From NCBI RefSeq assembly GCF_002902525.1, contig NZ_PPQZ01000043.1, forward strand, positions 1 to 64,000: a stretch of 64,000 nucleotides of DNA, read 5' to 3'. The position numbers and the translations under genes were made by a program. Shown piece by piece: positions 1 through 8,714 of this stretch (positions within the stretch are counted from its first letter, which is position 1; each line of letters begins with the position of its first letter). The notes under the pieces were generated by a model. That model was not told the DNA's origin. It did not search any database and saw nothing but the letters and a program-made list of their open reading frames with translations. Source of the DNA: Mammaliicoccus stepanovicii. GTDB taxonomy: Bacteria; Bacillota; Bacilli; Staphylococcales; Staphylococcaceae.

Positions 1-1
1 T

Positions 2-895
2 TTATATAACAAGAGTTCAAATAACAAAATTAAAGAATTGATTTATAATATTAAAGAAGATTTAGGTAAGGAATCTGAAAGATGGATTGAAGAAATAACT
101 AATGAAAACTTCTTTATAAATAATATTATTAAAAAACCAAAATTAGATAAAAAACAATATGAGTACATAATAGAGAATTCTAATAATGAATCTAATTTAT
201 CCTTTTTTGTAAAGAATAAGTCACATCTAGAATCTAACGAATATGTCTTGATAAATGAAAATATAGAATATATAAAAAAACATATATTTGACAAAGTATT
301 AGAGTATGTGAGAGTTAACTTCACTAAGAATATTTATAATTCTCTAAAAAACACAATCGAAAACGAATATATTTATACATATAGAAATAAATATATAAAT
401 GATTCTTCTCTAACAATTAAAAATAATAATAGCATATTTATTTTTAATTGTTTAGATGGAACGACTAGTAACTATAATATGCTTATTCATGAATTATTTC
501 ACGCTGTCTTTTATTTTATGGGTCAAGAGGATATGTACAGACATGAAAAGTTTGTTTTCAAACACCACATGGAGATGCTAACTTTCTTTAAAGAAGATGA
601 TATTTTTAAAATTTTATATATTAACTTTATATTCAATCATATTCATATATATATTTGTAATTCATTAAGTTTGGATTATGAGAAATATACTTTAGAAGGT
701 AATATAAACAAATTTTTTGATAAGTGGGGATATGACGATATAGAAGAAATGATAGAAATAGTTTCTTCTAATATAAATCCATTTAGTCCGTTATATAATT
801 ACAAATATATTTATGCGATTAATGAAAATATCAATACTTTTATTAATCACGTAGAAAATATTACATTGAACACTGATTTTTCAGTTAAAGTTTAA
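2..895 (+). CDS. Putative zinc metallopeptidase-like protein, 5' end outside window
   Basis: The reading frame is open from base 2 to the TAA at 893-895, so the TTG at 38 may be an internal leucine and the true start probably lies left of the window. The only recognisable motif is HELFH, about residues 151-155 counted from the TTG, in the context LIHELFHAVFYF. This is a classic HExxH zinc-peptidase signature, followed about 15 residues later by HEKFVFKHH, which may supply further ligands. I see no signal peptide or membrane segment in the visible part. The gene is strikingly AT-rich, with long runs of Asn, Ile, Lys and Tyr codons, unlike the metabolic genes to its right, which suggests an accessory or transferred gene. 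I do not recognise the family; a role such as peptide maturation would be guesswork. Confidence 0.6.
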   Translation, partial: LYNKSSNNKIKELIYNIKEDLGKESERWIEEITNENFFINNIIKKPKLDKKQYEYIIENSNNESNLSFFVKNKSHLESNEYVLINENIEYIKKHIFDKVLEYVRVNFTKNIYNSLKNTIENEYIYTYRNKYINDSSLTIKNNNSIFIFNCLDGTTSNYNMLIHELFHAVFYFMGQEDMYRHEKFVFKHHMEMLTFFKEDDIFKILYINFIFNHIHIYICNSLSLDYEKYTLEGNINKFFDKWGYDDIEEMIEIVSSNINPFSPLYNYKYIYAINENINTFINHVENITLNTDFSVKV

Positions 896-990
896 TTATG
901 ACTTATTACATTACGAATAACTTCATTCATCACATTTTGATTAATCCCAACATATCTAAGCTTTGCTGGGGTCATTACCAAATAATTAAA

Positions 991-1042
991 AATAACGATC
1001 AATGTTCCCTGTTATCATCTAAGGAGGACATTGATCGTTATT
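991..1042 (-). terminator. Intrinsic terminator of brnQ
   Basis: A perfect 15-bp inverted repeat (991-1005 and 1028-1042, core AACGATCAATGT) lies just past the brnQ stop codon. It is followed on the minus strand by a TTTTTAATT tract. The plus-strand side has no good T-run, so it serves mainly the leftward transcript. Confidence 0.85.
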
Positions 1043-1044
1043 GT

Positions 1045-2406
1045 TTACGATACTGTATGAGGTTGTCGTGTGTGTTTAATCTTGTATATAATAAATCCAA
1101 TTATGAATCCTATTATAGATGGTAGAACCCATCCCATCCCAATAGTGAAGAATGGCAAACATTTTTCTCCGAAAGTAAGTACAACTTCTGAGAATTTTGT
1201 ATTTACAATAAAATCGGGACTAGCTTTAATACCATCTAAAAAGGATGCAATCATTGTAAAGTATGTTGTAAACTGATAAACGATTTTTGAATGGTTAAAG
1301 GTTGTACTAACCAAAGTTAATAATATAAGTGTAATTGCTAATGGATATAGAAACATTAACACTGGTGTTGAATATTCTATAATTTTAGTTAAACCGACAT
1401 TTGCAAAAACGCATGAAATGATACTGACTACCGTCGCAAACATTAAATAATTTTGTTTTGGGAATAATTCTGTAAATGTTTCTGAAAATGCAGTGATAAG
1501 TCCGATTGCTGTTTTCAAACAAGCAACAATAATAATTAATGATAATAGTATGATTCCATAATCACCTAAGTAATATTTTGCTATTTGAGCTAGTGCAATA
1601 CCACCATTTTCGCTAACTTTGAAATGACCTAAACTCATCGTACCCATGACTGCTAAGAGACTGTAGATAACACCCATTAAAACAATGCTGATTGTTCCTG
1701 ATTTTACAGTTTCTTTCGCTATTTCATTTGGGTTTGTAATGCCTAATTTCTTAATCGTAGATACAATAATAATACCGAATGCTAGTGATGCTAAAGCGTC
1801 TAGCGTATTATAACCATCAATAAACCCTTTGAGTAATGAACTGTCTTTATATTGAGGATCAATTGTGGCATCTGAAATATTACCAATTGGATTGATAAAT
1901 GCTAACAGAATAATTAACCCTAATAATATTAAGAAAATAGGATTTAGAAATTTACCAATATAGTCTAAAATTTTGGATGGTTTTCTTGCAAAGAACCAAG
2001 CAACTAGAAAGAACAATATACTAAAAACTGATAAGAATAATGTTGCTGATTTGCCGAAAATAAATGGTGAAAAAGCTATTTCAAATGAAGTTGTGGCCAA
2101 CCTTGGCAGCGCAAAGAAGGGACCAATAACTAAGTATAAGGCAATAGTAAATATGTATGCATATGTCTTGTTAACCCGAGTAGATATTTCAAATAGTCCA
2201 TTTGTTTTGGATACACCAATTGCAATGATACCTAAGAAGGGTAAGCCAATTGCTGTAATTAAAAAACCTAAATTTGCAGTTAAGACATTTGCTCCTGCTG
2301 ATTGGCCAAGATGTATAGGGAAAATTAAGTTCCCAGCACCGAAAAATAACCCAAATAACATGGAACCTATATAAATGTTTTCTTTAATCGTTAATCTGTT
2401 TTTCAT
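1045..2406 (-). CDS. brnQ: Branched-chain amino acid:cation symporter BrnQ (LIVCS family)
   Basis: Imports leucine, isoleucine and valine across the cytoplasmic membrane with Na+ or H+. The 453-residue protein has the family's twelve or so hydrophobic segments. It opens with [20 protein letters not shown] and the conserved FGAGNLIFP motif around residues 21-30, and ends in a short basic tail. The ATG at 2406 is preferred over an in-frame ATG at 2424, because a GGGG stretch lies 10 bases upstream of it and the protein then begins like its relatives. The gene is monocistronic, with a terminator directly downstream. A terminator-like hairpin lies in its leader (2445-2474), suggesting attenuation. 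Staphylococci usually carry several BrnQ paralogues, so which one this is cannot be said. Confidence 0.92.
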   Translation of the reverse strand: MKNRLTIKENIYIGSMLFGLFFGAGNLIFPIHLGQSAGANVLTANLGFLITAIGLPFLGIIAIGVSKTNGLFEISTRVNKTYAYIFTIALYLVIGPFFALPRLATTSFEIAFSPFIFGKSATLFLSVFSILFFLVAWFFARKPSKILDYIGKFLNPIFLILLGLIILLAFINPIGNISDATIDPQYKDSSLLKGFIDGYNTLDALASLAFGIIIVSTIKKLGITNPNEIAKETVKSGTISIVLMGVIYSLLAVMGTMSLGHFKVSENGGIALAQIAKYYLGDYGIILLSLIIIVACLKTAIGLITAFSETFTELFPKQNYLMFATVVSIISCVFANVGLTKIIEYSTPVLMFLYPLAITLILLTLVSTTFNHSKIVYQFTTYFTMIASFLDGIKASPDFIVNTKFSEVVLTFGEKCLPFFTIGMGWVLPSIIGFIIGFIIYKIKHTRQPHTVS

Positions 2407-2444
2407 GATTATAGTGCCCCACATTCTGTATTTATAATTTATGT

Positions 2445-2474
2445 AAAAAAAGCTAAAGACATGTTATCTTTGGC
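2445..2474 (-). promoter_or_regulatory. Terminator-like hairpin in the brnQ leader (candidate attenuator)
   Basis: Read leftwards, GCCAAAGA (2474-2467) pairs with TCTTTAGC (2459-2452) through G-U-tolerant pairing. It is followed at once by TTTTTTT, and the brnQ ATG lies about 40 bases further on. This is the shape of an intrinsic terminator inside a 5' leader. No T-box sequence (AGGGTGGNACCGCG) is visible upstream. A short frame on the same strand (2541-2482, 19 codons, starting MLVPFLPP) ends just before the hairpin and could be a leader peptide, but its ribosome-binding site is weak. Confidence 0.4.
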
Positions 2475-2715
2475 ATATCAATTATCTTATATTTTTCCAT
2501 GTACTAAAGTCAATAGTAGGAGGTAAAAACGGAACTAACATCTTAAATAAAGAACAAAATTACCGTATTGTATAAATGATTATGATAAGAATGGGAGTTC
2601 TTTTGTATCTTGTAGCAAGTATGTTATAAATGTGTTTATATAGTATTATTTTAAGGTATTAATAGTAAATCACCATAATGATATATGAAATTTATAAATT
2701 CGAGGAGTGAAAGAT
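2475..2715. other. Divergent intergenic region between brnQ and the GDPD gene
   Basis: This AT-rich segment should hold the promoters of both divergent genes. Apart from the brnQ leader elements and the GAGGAG ribosome-binding site at 2702-2707, I see no convincing operator, repeat or RNA gene. Confidence 0.5.
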
Positions 2716-3462
2716 ATGTTTACAATATACGGACATAGAGGAATGCCAAGTAAAGCTCCAGAAAATACATTAGCATCATTTAAAGCTGCTGCTGAAGTAG
2801 AAGGAATAAAGTGGTTAGAGCTAGATGTCGCGATTACGAAAGATGAACAATTAGTCATTATTCACGATGATGACTTGGAGCGTACAACAGATATGTCTGG
2901 AGAAATAACGACATTTAATTATGATGAAATCAAATCTGCATCAACAGGTGCATGGTATAGCGAGAAATTTAAAGAAGAAAAATTACCTACATTTGATGAA
3001 GTAATTGAATTAGCCAATGCATTCGATATGAATATCAATGTAGAACTCAAAGGTGTTTCCGGACCTAACGGGCTCGCGTTATCACATAGCATGGTGAAAC
3101 AAGTAAGTGAGAAATTACAGAATTTAAATAAAGATCAGCAAGTGGTTATATCAAGCTTTAATGTCATATTAGTGAAATTAGCTTCTGAAATTATGCCTCA
3201 ATATAGACGTGGACTTATATTCCATGCTTCATCATTTAGAAGAGATTGGCAATCATTATTAGATTATTGTGAAGCAGAAATACTTAACATAGAAGATGCA
3301 CAATTAACAGAAGAGAAAGTTAAATTAATAAAAGAAGCGGGCTATGAATTAAATGTATGGACGGTTAATAAATCAACACGAGCAAACCAATTAGCCAATT
3401 GGGGCGTTGATGGTATATTCACAAATAATGCAGATAAGATGGTACATCTTTCAAAAGCATAG
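2716..3462 (+). CDS. Glycerophosphodiester phosphodiesterase family protein
   Basis: Hydrolyses glycerophosphodiesters to glycerol-3-phosphate and an alcohol. The catalytic pattern of the GDPD fold is complete: His7-Arg8 in YGHRGMPSKAPENT, Glu35 and Asp37 in LELDV, and His50 in IIHDDD. At 248 residues with no signal peptide it is the short cytoplasmic (UgpQ/YqiK) type rather than secreted GlpQ. The ATG at 2716 is chosen over the GTG at 2707 because the GAGGAG site at 2702-2707 would overlap the GTG. The gene stands alone and ends in a strong terminator. Probable role: recovery of glycerol phosphate from phospholipid or teichoic acid turnover. Confidence 0.9.
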   Translation: MFTIYGHRGMPSKAPENTLASFKAAAEVEGIKWLELDVAITKDEQLVIIHDDDLERTTDMSGEITTFNYDEIKSASTGAWYSEKFKEEKLPTFDEVIELANAFDMNINVELKGVSGPNGLALSHSMVKQVSEKLQNLNKDQQVVISSFNVILVKLASEIMPQYRRGLIFHASSFRRDWQSLLDYCEAEILNIEDAQLTEEKVKLIKEAGYELNVWTVNKSTRANQLANWGVDGIFTNNADKMVHLSKA

Positions 3463-3502
3463 GAAAAGATATTAGTATATATCATATATTTAAATATGTA
3501 TT

Positions 3503-3550
3503 AGGTTGTTAAAACTTTTGTGTTTAGAGAGTTTTTAACAACCTTTTTTT
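3503..3550 (+). terminator. Intrinsic terminator after the GDPD gene
   Basis: AGGTTGTTAAAA (3503 onward) pairs with TTTTTAACAACCT (ending 3544), and the stem runs into a T7 tract. Confidence 0.88.
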
Positions 3551-3760
3551 GTATTTTGTAAGTGGTGAAAGTTTGTAAATAGTTCGTAACTATCTCTAGA
3601 AGACATTGATTCTGATAAGACAATTAATGTTAATGGTATGTTATAGTAATATTATTCCACAATTGGATAAATATAGTATATAATATATTTTGAATATTTG
3701 ATGCATATAATTATAAGATAAAAATATTAAATTCTTCGTGCATAGAAATGGAGGTTCGTT

Positions 3761-4507
3761 ATGATAAAGGTTAAAAATTTAAAATTTGCTTATAAGGACA
3801 AAGAAATAATACGGGATTTAAACTTTGAATTTAAACTTGGTCAACTTTACTGTCTTGTAGGTGAGAATGGAGCAGGGAAGACGACGTTAATAGAACTAAT
3901 ACTAAGGCTGAAAAAAATACAGCAGGGTGAAATTTATTTTGGGAATCAAAAGAACATGACTGAAGAAGTCTTGGAAAATCTAGGTATAGTATTTCAAGAG
4001 AACTCTTTAAGACCTAGATTAAAAGTAAAAGAGGAGTTATATGCTTATGTTGATTTATACAAAGTGGATAAAGAATGGACAGAAAAAATAATAGACGCTT
4101 TTAATATAACACCACTGCTAAATAAAATAGGAAATTCACTAAGTGGTGGAGAACGTAGAAGAGTGTTAATGGCATTGGCATTTATAAATAAACCTAAATA
4201 CGTAATATTAGATGAGCCATTTACGGGGATAGATACAAAGCTTAGACACCAATTCAGAACATTTCTTGATTCATACGTAGAAGAGAATCAGGCTTTAATC
4301 TTATTTAGTGAACATAATATTTTAGAATGTCAAAAGTATAATTATCATTTTATCTTTATGTATGATGGAAATTTTATTTTGTCAGGTGACCATAAAAAGA
4401 TAAGTACAAAGCTGAATCAAATGAATTATGAATTTAAAGATTTACAAGATTTATACTTAGAGATTTGGAGAGGAGGTCAATTGAATGAAGACCTTATTAA
4501 AAAATGA
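3761..4507 (+). CDS. ABC transporter ATP-binding protein (ABC-2 exporter)
   Basis: The 248-residue cytoplasmic ATPase has Walker A GENGAGKTT (34-42), the Q-loop glutamine near 79, signature LSGGE (127-131) and Walker B VILDEP (about 148-153). Its closest general type is the ABC-2 drug, bacteriocin or lipid exporter ATPase. It overlaps the permease gene that follows by 23 bases, so the two are co-translated and form one transporter. A GGAGG ribosome-binding site precedes the ATG. The substrate cannot be read from the sequence, and no two-component system or immunity peptide lies beside it. Confidence 0.88.
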   Translation: MIKVKNLKFAYKDKEIIRDLNFEFKLGQLYCLVGENGAGKTTLIELILRLKKIQQGEIYFGNQKNMTEEVLENLGIVFQENSLRPRLKVKEELYAYVDLYKVDKEWTEKIIDAFNITPLLNKIGNSLSGGERRRVLMALAFINKPKYVILDEPFTGIDTKLRHQFRTFLDSYVEENQALILFSEHNILECQKYNYHFIFMYDGNFILSGDHKKISTKLNQMNYEFKDLQDLYLEIWRGGQLNEDLIKK

Positions 4508-5222
4508 AGTGATTTCATACATTAGAGAGCCATTTGCTTCCTTCTTTAGTATTGCTTTACCAATAATCTTAGTGTTTATTTATGGAGATGCATTTGGAAA
4601 GTATAAATATAATGATATTTTGTCGGGATATGATATGTCTATTTTATTTAATATAGTATTTCTGTTAGGAAATTTGGGCTTAATGGGTTTAGTTATGACA
4701 ATAATAGAAAAAAGAATATCTATGGCCGCTAAAAGAGATCAAGTATTACCTATTAATAATTTTAATAAATTTATACTCAATGTGTTTTCTTCGATTGTGT
4801 TAGCTTTAATTATAACTTTCATTATTGTCCTATTAAACTATTGGCTATATCCAGTAACATTAAAGTTTAATATATTTTATGTTCCTGCATATATAGTGAT
4901 ACTATTTAATTTCTTTGCTATTGGCTATAATATTGCAACTTTACCTGTATCACCGAGAACAGCTCAAACGATAGGTATATTAGTGTTTTTTATTTGTTTA
5001 TTCTTTTCGGGATTAGTGATACCGTTTGATGATTCTAAACCGTTTCTGAATAAGATATCATTATACTCACCATTTAGAGTGTCTTTAAGTGTCATGACAT
5101 CAGTGGCAGATATAGAACACTTTTTATCATATAATAAACACTTAATTGCCATGGCCATTTATACAATTGCTAACATAATATTTATTATTTCAAAAGGTAG
5201 GGTAAATAATGAAGTTAAATAA
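4485..5222 (+). CDS. ABC-2 type transporter permease
   Basis: A 245-residue membrane protein with about six hydrophobic segments: near residues 15-35, 50-80, 100-125, 130-155, 160-180 and 220-240. It has the ABC-2 permease layout, with a short cytoplasmic N-terminus and an acidic and polar loop (PFDDSKPF) before the last third. It starts inside the preceding ATPase gene, behind an AGGAGGT site. The pair is followed by a terminator and so forms a two-gene operon. The exported substrate is unknown. Confidence 0.85.
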   Translation: MKTLLKNEVISYIREPFASFFSIALPIILVFIYGDAFGKYKYNDILSGYDMSILFNIVFLLGNLGLMGLVMTIIEKRISMAAKRDQVLPINNFNKFILNVFSSIVLALIITFIIVLLNYWLYPVTLKFNIFYVPAYIVILFNFFAIGYNIATLPVSPRTAQTIGILVFFICLFFSGLVIPFDDSKPFLNKISLYSPFRVSLSVMTSVADIEHFLSYNKHLIAMAIYTIANIIFIISKGRVNNEVK

Positions 5223-5261
5223 ATTACATATTTCTCAGAATCACTTACAACTTTAAATCTC

Positions 5262-5304
5262 AAAGACCTTAACACTTCAATACAGGAGAGTTAAGGTCTT
5301 TTTA
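5262..5304 (+). terminator. Intrinsic terminator of the ABC-2 operon
   Basis: The 12-bp perfect stem AAAGACCTTAAC (5262-5273) and GTTAAGGTCTTT (5290-5301) ends in a T-run. Confidence 0.9.
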
Positions 5305-5363
5305 TACTAAAAAATTAAATAAATCCATAAAATTGTCCTTTGATTAAACTTATTGTACACTTA

Positions 5364-5379
5364 ATGTAAGCGTTTACTT
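5364..5379 (+). promoter_or_regulatory. cre site (CcpA operator) upstream of the FadH-like gene
   Basis: ATGTAAGCGTTTACTT fits the cre consensus WTGNAANCGNWNNCWW at every position. It lies 43 bases before the start codon and begins 11 bp downstream of the start of a TTGTAC hexamer (5353-5358) that could be the -35. It predicts carbon catabolite repression of the reductase. Confidence 0.8.
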
Positions 5380-5421
5380 AAGAGTAATTATACAAATATA
5401 ACAGTTATAAGGAGAATATAT

Positions 5422-6186
5422 ATGAAAGATAAAGTGATCATGGTAACTGGTGGCAGTAATGGTATGGGTAAAGCAATGGCTAAACGATTTGCTCAGGAAG
5501 GTGCAAAGGTTGTTATAACGGGTCGATCAAAGGAAAAATTAGAAGTGGCAAAGGAAGAAATTGAACAATATGATGGGCAAATACTTACTATAGATATGGA
5601 TGTTCGTGATCCCGAGAGAGTTCAATATACAGTTGATGAGGCTATTAAGACTTTTGGTCAAATAGATGGATTAGTCAATAATGCTGCTGGTAATTTTATT
5701 TGCGCTGCTGAAGATTTATCTATAAATGGATGGAATTCTGTTATTGATATTGTGTTAAATGGAACTTGGTATTGTACGCAAGCAGTAGGTAAACAATGGA
5801 TTAAAAATGGTCAAAAAGGTCGCATCATTAATATGGTTGCGACATATTCTTGGTTAGCTGGTGAAGGTGTTATACATTCTGCCAGTGCTAAAGCAGGAGT
5901 TCTTTCTATGACGAGGACATTGGCAGTTGAATGGGGAAGTAAATACGGCATTACTGTTAATGCGATAGCACCAGGTCCTATTGAGAATACGGGAGGTGCT
6001 CAAAAGCTAACATTGTCAGAAGAAGCGCGTCAGCGAACAGTGGATAGTGTCCCACTTGGAAGAACTGGTCAACCTGAAGAAATAGCAGGATTAGCACGAT
6101 TCTTATTCTCTTCAGATGCGGATTATATAAACGGAGAAGTTATTACAATGGATGGTGGTCAATGGCTGAACAAAAAACCATTCTAG
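5422..6186 (+). CDS. fadH: 2,4-dienoyl-CoA reductase-like short-chain dehydrogenase (FadH/YkuF type)
   Basis: Predicted to reduce 2,4-dienoyl-CoA with NADPH, letting polyunsaturated acyl chains enter beta-oxidation. The 254-residue protein has the SDR cofactor motif TGGSNGMG (9-16), the NNAAGNF motif and a C-terminal MDGG. The usual YxxxK is replaced by HSASAKAG, so the catalytic Tyr is absent from its standard place while the Lys remains. That is typical of dienoyl-CoA reductases such as B. subtilis YkuF/FadH, whose length and wording it follows closely as I recall them. A perfect cre site and a GGAG ribosome-binding site lie upstream. The fad operon at 34-42 kb is its likely metabolic partner. 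Confidence 0.82.
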   Translation: MKDKVIMVTGGSNGMGKAMAKRFAQEGAKVVITGRSKEKLEVAKEEIEQYDGQILTIDMDVRDPERVQYTVDEAIKTFGQIDGLVNNAAGNFICAAEDLSINGWNSVIDIVLNGTWYCTQAVGKQWIKNGQKGRIINMVATYSWLAGEGVIHSASAKAGVLSMTRTLAVEWGSKYGITVNAIAPGPIENTGGAQKLTLSEEARQRTVDSVPLGRTGQPEEIAGLARFLFSSDADYINGEVITMDGGQWLNKKPF

Positions 6187-6281
6187 CCTTCTTTGAATGT
6201 TTATTTATATTGAAAACGTGAATTTATATTAGTGATGAGAAGTTGGTTTATTTGATTTAAAAAACTTTAGAGGTGATAAAC

Positions 6282-6797
6282 ATGGATGTTAAGCTTCCAA
6301 TTGGAGAATTACAAATGCCAGAACCTGTCACGATGGATCATATTCAGCAATGGTTAAATGAGATTGGTAATTACGCTAATAAATTACGAAAAACAGTAGA
6401 TGGTTTATCTTCAGAAGCTTTAAATAGCAAATATCGAGAAGGTAGTTGGGATGTTAGGCAATTAGTACATCATATTGCTGATTGTCAGTTAAATATGTAT
6501 CAAAGGCTTAAACTTGCTTTAACAGATGATAGCAAACCTACAGTACCAGCATTTGATCAAGAAAAATGGATTAATACGCCAGATAATAAATTACCGATAG
6601 AAGCATCTATAAGAATGATTGAAGGTATCAATGAGCATATCGTTGCTATAGGAAGAGAATTAGATGAAAGTGATTTGAAACGTAAATTCACACATGTAGA
6701 GAATGGAGAAGTAACAGTTGCATTCAAACTTGCTAAACTTTCTTGGCATGAAGAACATCATTTGGCACATATTAAATTAGCATTAGCTCAAGAATAG
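6282..6797 (+). CDS. DinB/YfiT-family protein (possible bacillithiol transferase or metal hydrolase)
   Basis: A 171-residue cytoplasmic protein with the DinB-like four-helix pattern. A metal-binding histidine lies in RQLVHHIAD and a pair in WHEEHHLAHI, giving the His triad of the YfiT/BstA group, which uses a divalent metal. Members in Firmicutes are linked to bacillithiol S-transfer, but the substrate here is unknown. ATG 6282 is preferred over GTG 6273, because the AGAGGTGAT ribosome-binding site overlaps the GTG. The gene is monocistronic and shares a bidirectional terminator with the Yip1 gene. Confidence 0.82.
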   Translation: MDVKLPIGELQMPEPVTMDHIQQWLNEIGNYANKLRKTVDGLSSEALNSKYREGSWDVRQLVHHIADCQLNMYQRLKLALTDDSKPTVPAFDQEKWINTPDNKLPIEASIRMIEGINEHIVAIGRELDESDLKRKFTHVENGEVTVAFKLAKLSWHEEHHLAHIKLALAQE

Positions 6798-6822
6798 TTG
6801 ATAATACGATGATATAATTTGA

Positions 6823-6875
6823 AAAACTCGAACGCATGACTAGGAAATTTCTAGTAACACGTTCGAGTTTTATTT
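6823..6875. terminator. Bidirectional intrinsic terminator
   Basis: AAAACTCGAACG (6823-6834) pairs with CGTTCGAGTTTT (6860-6871), with a nested ACTAG/CTAGT stem inside. It is A-rich on the left and T-rich on the right, so it can serve both converging genes. Confidence 0.88.
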
Positions 6876-6877
6876 TA

Positions 6878-7489
6878 TTAAAACATAGAACTTATTAAAT
6901 CGAAAGATGTAAAGAGTACAAAGAATACGACTGCCCATATAATAGAAGCTTTCTTTGTTAATTTACAAGTAGCATAAAGTAGAACGCCGAATACATAAGC
7001 ACTGAAAATCGTTTGTAAATTAAACGCGGCAAGTACCTTATTTCCTTTATCAAAGATATTTAGGCTTGAAATATCATAATCAGTAAGCGCTATTCCTGCG
7101 ACATATTGTATGAAATAAATAACAAATGTTAAGATAGACGTTATAAGCATATGACTTAATGTTGCTGAAAATATCATTTTCTGAGTTGCATCAGATTTCA
7201 TGATTTTTGAAACAATAAGAACGATTAAGAAAGAAAAAGCTATCATGAAAAGTGTAATAAAAGGTACAGCTATTAATGAATACTTCTTAGATGTTTCGTG
7301 TAAGTCCATAATTTCTTTAGAAGATAACCCCAAATCTTTGTAAATCACTAAAGGGTCTATTATTAAGTTATACAATGTGGTGGTTAGCATAGCGAGAATA
7401 ATAACAAGAATTAATTTCAAACCATACTTCGGATTTATTCTTAAACTTTCGAAATGCTGCATAAATGGTAAATTAGATGATTGCATCAT
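6878..7489 (-). CDS. yknW: Yip1-family membrane protein (YknW-like)
   Basis: A 203-residue integral membrane protein with about five hydrophobic segments after a polar N-terminal stretch, as in the Yip1 family. It is transcribed divergently from a yknX-yknY-yknZ-like exporter. In B. subtilis the Yip1 protein YknW works with YknXYZ in resistance to the SdpC toxin, so the shared locus supports the same partnership here. The ATG at 7489 follows TAGGAGGCAAC, a strong site; an upstream in-frame start at 7510 would place that site inside the gene. The symbol is given by locus analogy, not proven orthology. Confidence 0.7.
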   Translation of the reverse strand: MMQSSNLPFMQHFESLRINPKYGLKLILVIILAMLTTTLYNLIIDPLVIYKDLGLSSKEIMDLHETSKKYSLIAVPFITLFMIAFSFLIVLIVSKIMKSDATQKMIFSATLSHMLITSILTFVIYFIQYVAGIALTDYDISSLNIFDKGNKVLAAFNLQTIFSAYVFGVLLYATCKLTKKASIIWAVVFFVLFTSFDLISSMF

Positions 7490-7712
7490 GTTGCCTCCTA
7501 TAAATGTCATATTTATCCAAATTATACCATTAATTGCAATGTATTTTCTATAGTTTATATCTTTTAAAAATATAACTTACCAATTAATATAAGCGAATAT
7601 TAGTTTTGATTATAATTACATAGTATATATTCTGTAATGTGATGTTAAATTATGGTAAAATTCAAACTAAAGTAATATTTAAATAATAAGATAATTAGGG
7701 AGTGTTTAACAA

Positions 7713-8714
7713 TTGAAGAAGTTGACTTGGATCATTGCAGTCATTGTAATCGTTGTATTAATTTCTATCGCCTTTATATTAAGGCAAAGTAATAGTGGAG
7801 ATAAAGATAAAAACGGTTATGATACATATGAAGTAAAGAAAGAAAATCCGATTAATTTAGAAGGTAAAGCAACACCTAAATCAATTAAAATGTATAACAA
7901 TAATGATCAAATAGGTTCATACATAAGTACGTCGGTTAATGATGGTCAAACTGTTAAGCAAGGAGAACCACTCATTAACTATGATATTAATAACAACAAG
8001 AGAAAACAATTATTAGATAAATTGAATGCTACTGAAGATGCATACGCAAAAGCTGAGGCACAACAAGAATTAAATAAGTATGATCGCACTGTATATGACA
8101 GTATATATGCATCATTTGATGGGAAAGTAGACATCAAAAATAAAAATGATGTATCTGCTGGAGAACCAATTCTTCAATTAATATCTAAAGAACTTCAAGT
8201 GAAAGCAACAATTTCTGAATTTGATGTAAGTAAAATTAAAGAAGGAAATGATGTTGATTTGAGCATTACAAGTACAGGAGAAACTGCCAAAGGGAAAATC
8301 GCTAAAATATCAGAACTTCCTAAAAGCTTTGAAGATGCAGGTAGTAAAGCGAGTGGCGGAGAAGGTGGCGAAGCGCCATCATCAAATGTTATAAACGACC
8401 CTAGTAGTGGCAACAGTGATGAATCTTCTAAGTACACAATCGTGATAAATGATATTGATATACCTGTTCGATCTGGTTATTCTATGGAGGTTAAAGTACC
8501 AGTAGATACGATTAAAATACCTAAGTCAGTATTAGCAAAAGATAATCATGTATTTGTAGTAGGTAAAGACAATAAAATTGAAAAACGCCACATCAAAATA
8601 GACAAAGTAAACGGTGAGATAATCGTAAAAGATGGATTGAAAAAAGGTGAAAAACTCATTAAACATCCTAAAAAAAATATGAACAATGGAGACAAAGTTG
8701 AGGTGTCGTCATGA
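7713..8714 (+). CDS. yknX: Efflux periplasmic-adaptor-like subunit (HlyD/MacA family, YknX-like)
   Basis: A 333-residue protein anchored by one N-terminal membrane segment (about residues 4-23), followed by an extracytoplasmic adaptor: a lipoyl/barrel-sandwich half near 45-95, a short helical stretch rich in Ala and Glu (about 100-130), the second half, and a beta-barrel domain. A Gly/Ser-rich insert (about 210-230) interrupts the last part. It starts at TTG behind AGGGAGTG. It overlaps the ATPase gene by four bases. In MacAB-type exporters of Gram-positives this subunit gates or couples the MacB-like permease on the outer face of the membrane. Confidence 0.85.
   Translation: MKKLTWIIAVIVIVVLISIAFILRQSNSGDKDKNGYDTYEVKKENPINLEGKATPKSIKMYNNNDQIGSYISTSVNDGQTVKQGEPLINYDINNNKRKQLLDKLNATEDAYAKAEAQQELNKYDRTVYDSIYASFDGKVDIKNKNDVSAGEPILQLISKELQVKATISEFDVSKIKEGNDVDLSITSTGETAKGKIAKISELPKSFEDAGSKASGGEGGEAPSSNVINDPSSGNSDESSKYTIVINDIDIPVRSGYSMEVKVPVDTIKIPKSVLAKDNHVFVVGKDNKIEKRHIKIDKVNGEIIVKDGLKKGEKLIKHPKKNMNNGDKVEVSS

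Noticed and set aside
899-993. Leftward frame containing MTPAKLRYVGINQ as a transposase remnant
   Set aside because: It ends in a stop and has a faintly transposase-like ending, but is too short to assign and has no inverted repeats.
898-1125. 75-codon plus-strand frame after the HExxH gene
   Set aside because: It runs through both arms of the brnQ terminator and into brnQ itself, has no ribosome-binding site and shows no recognisable protein.
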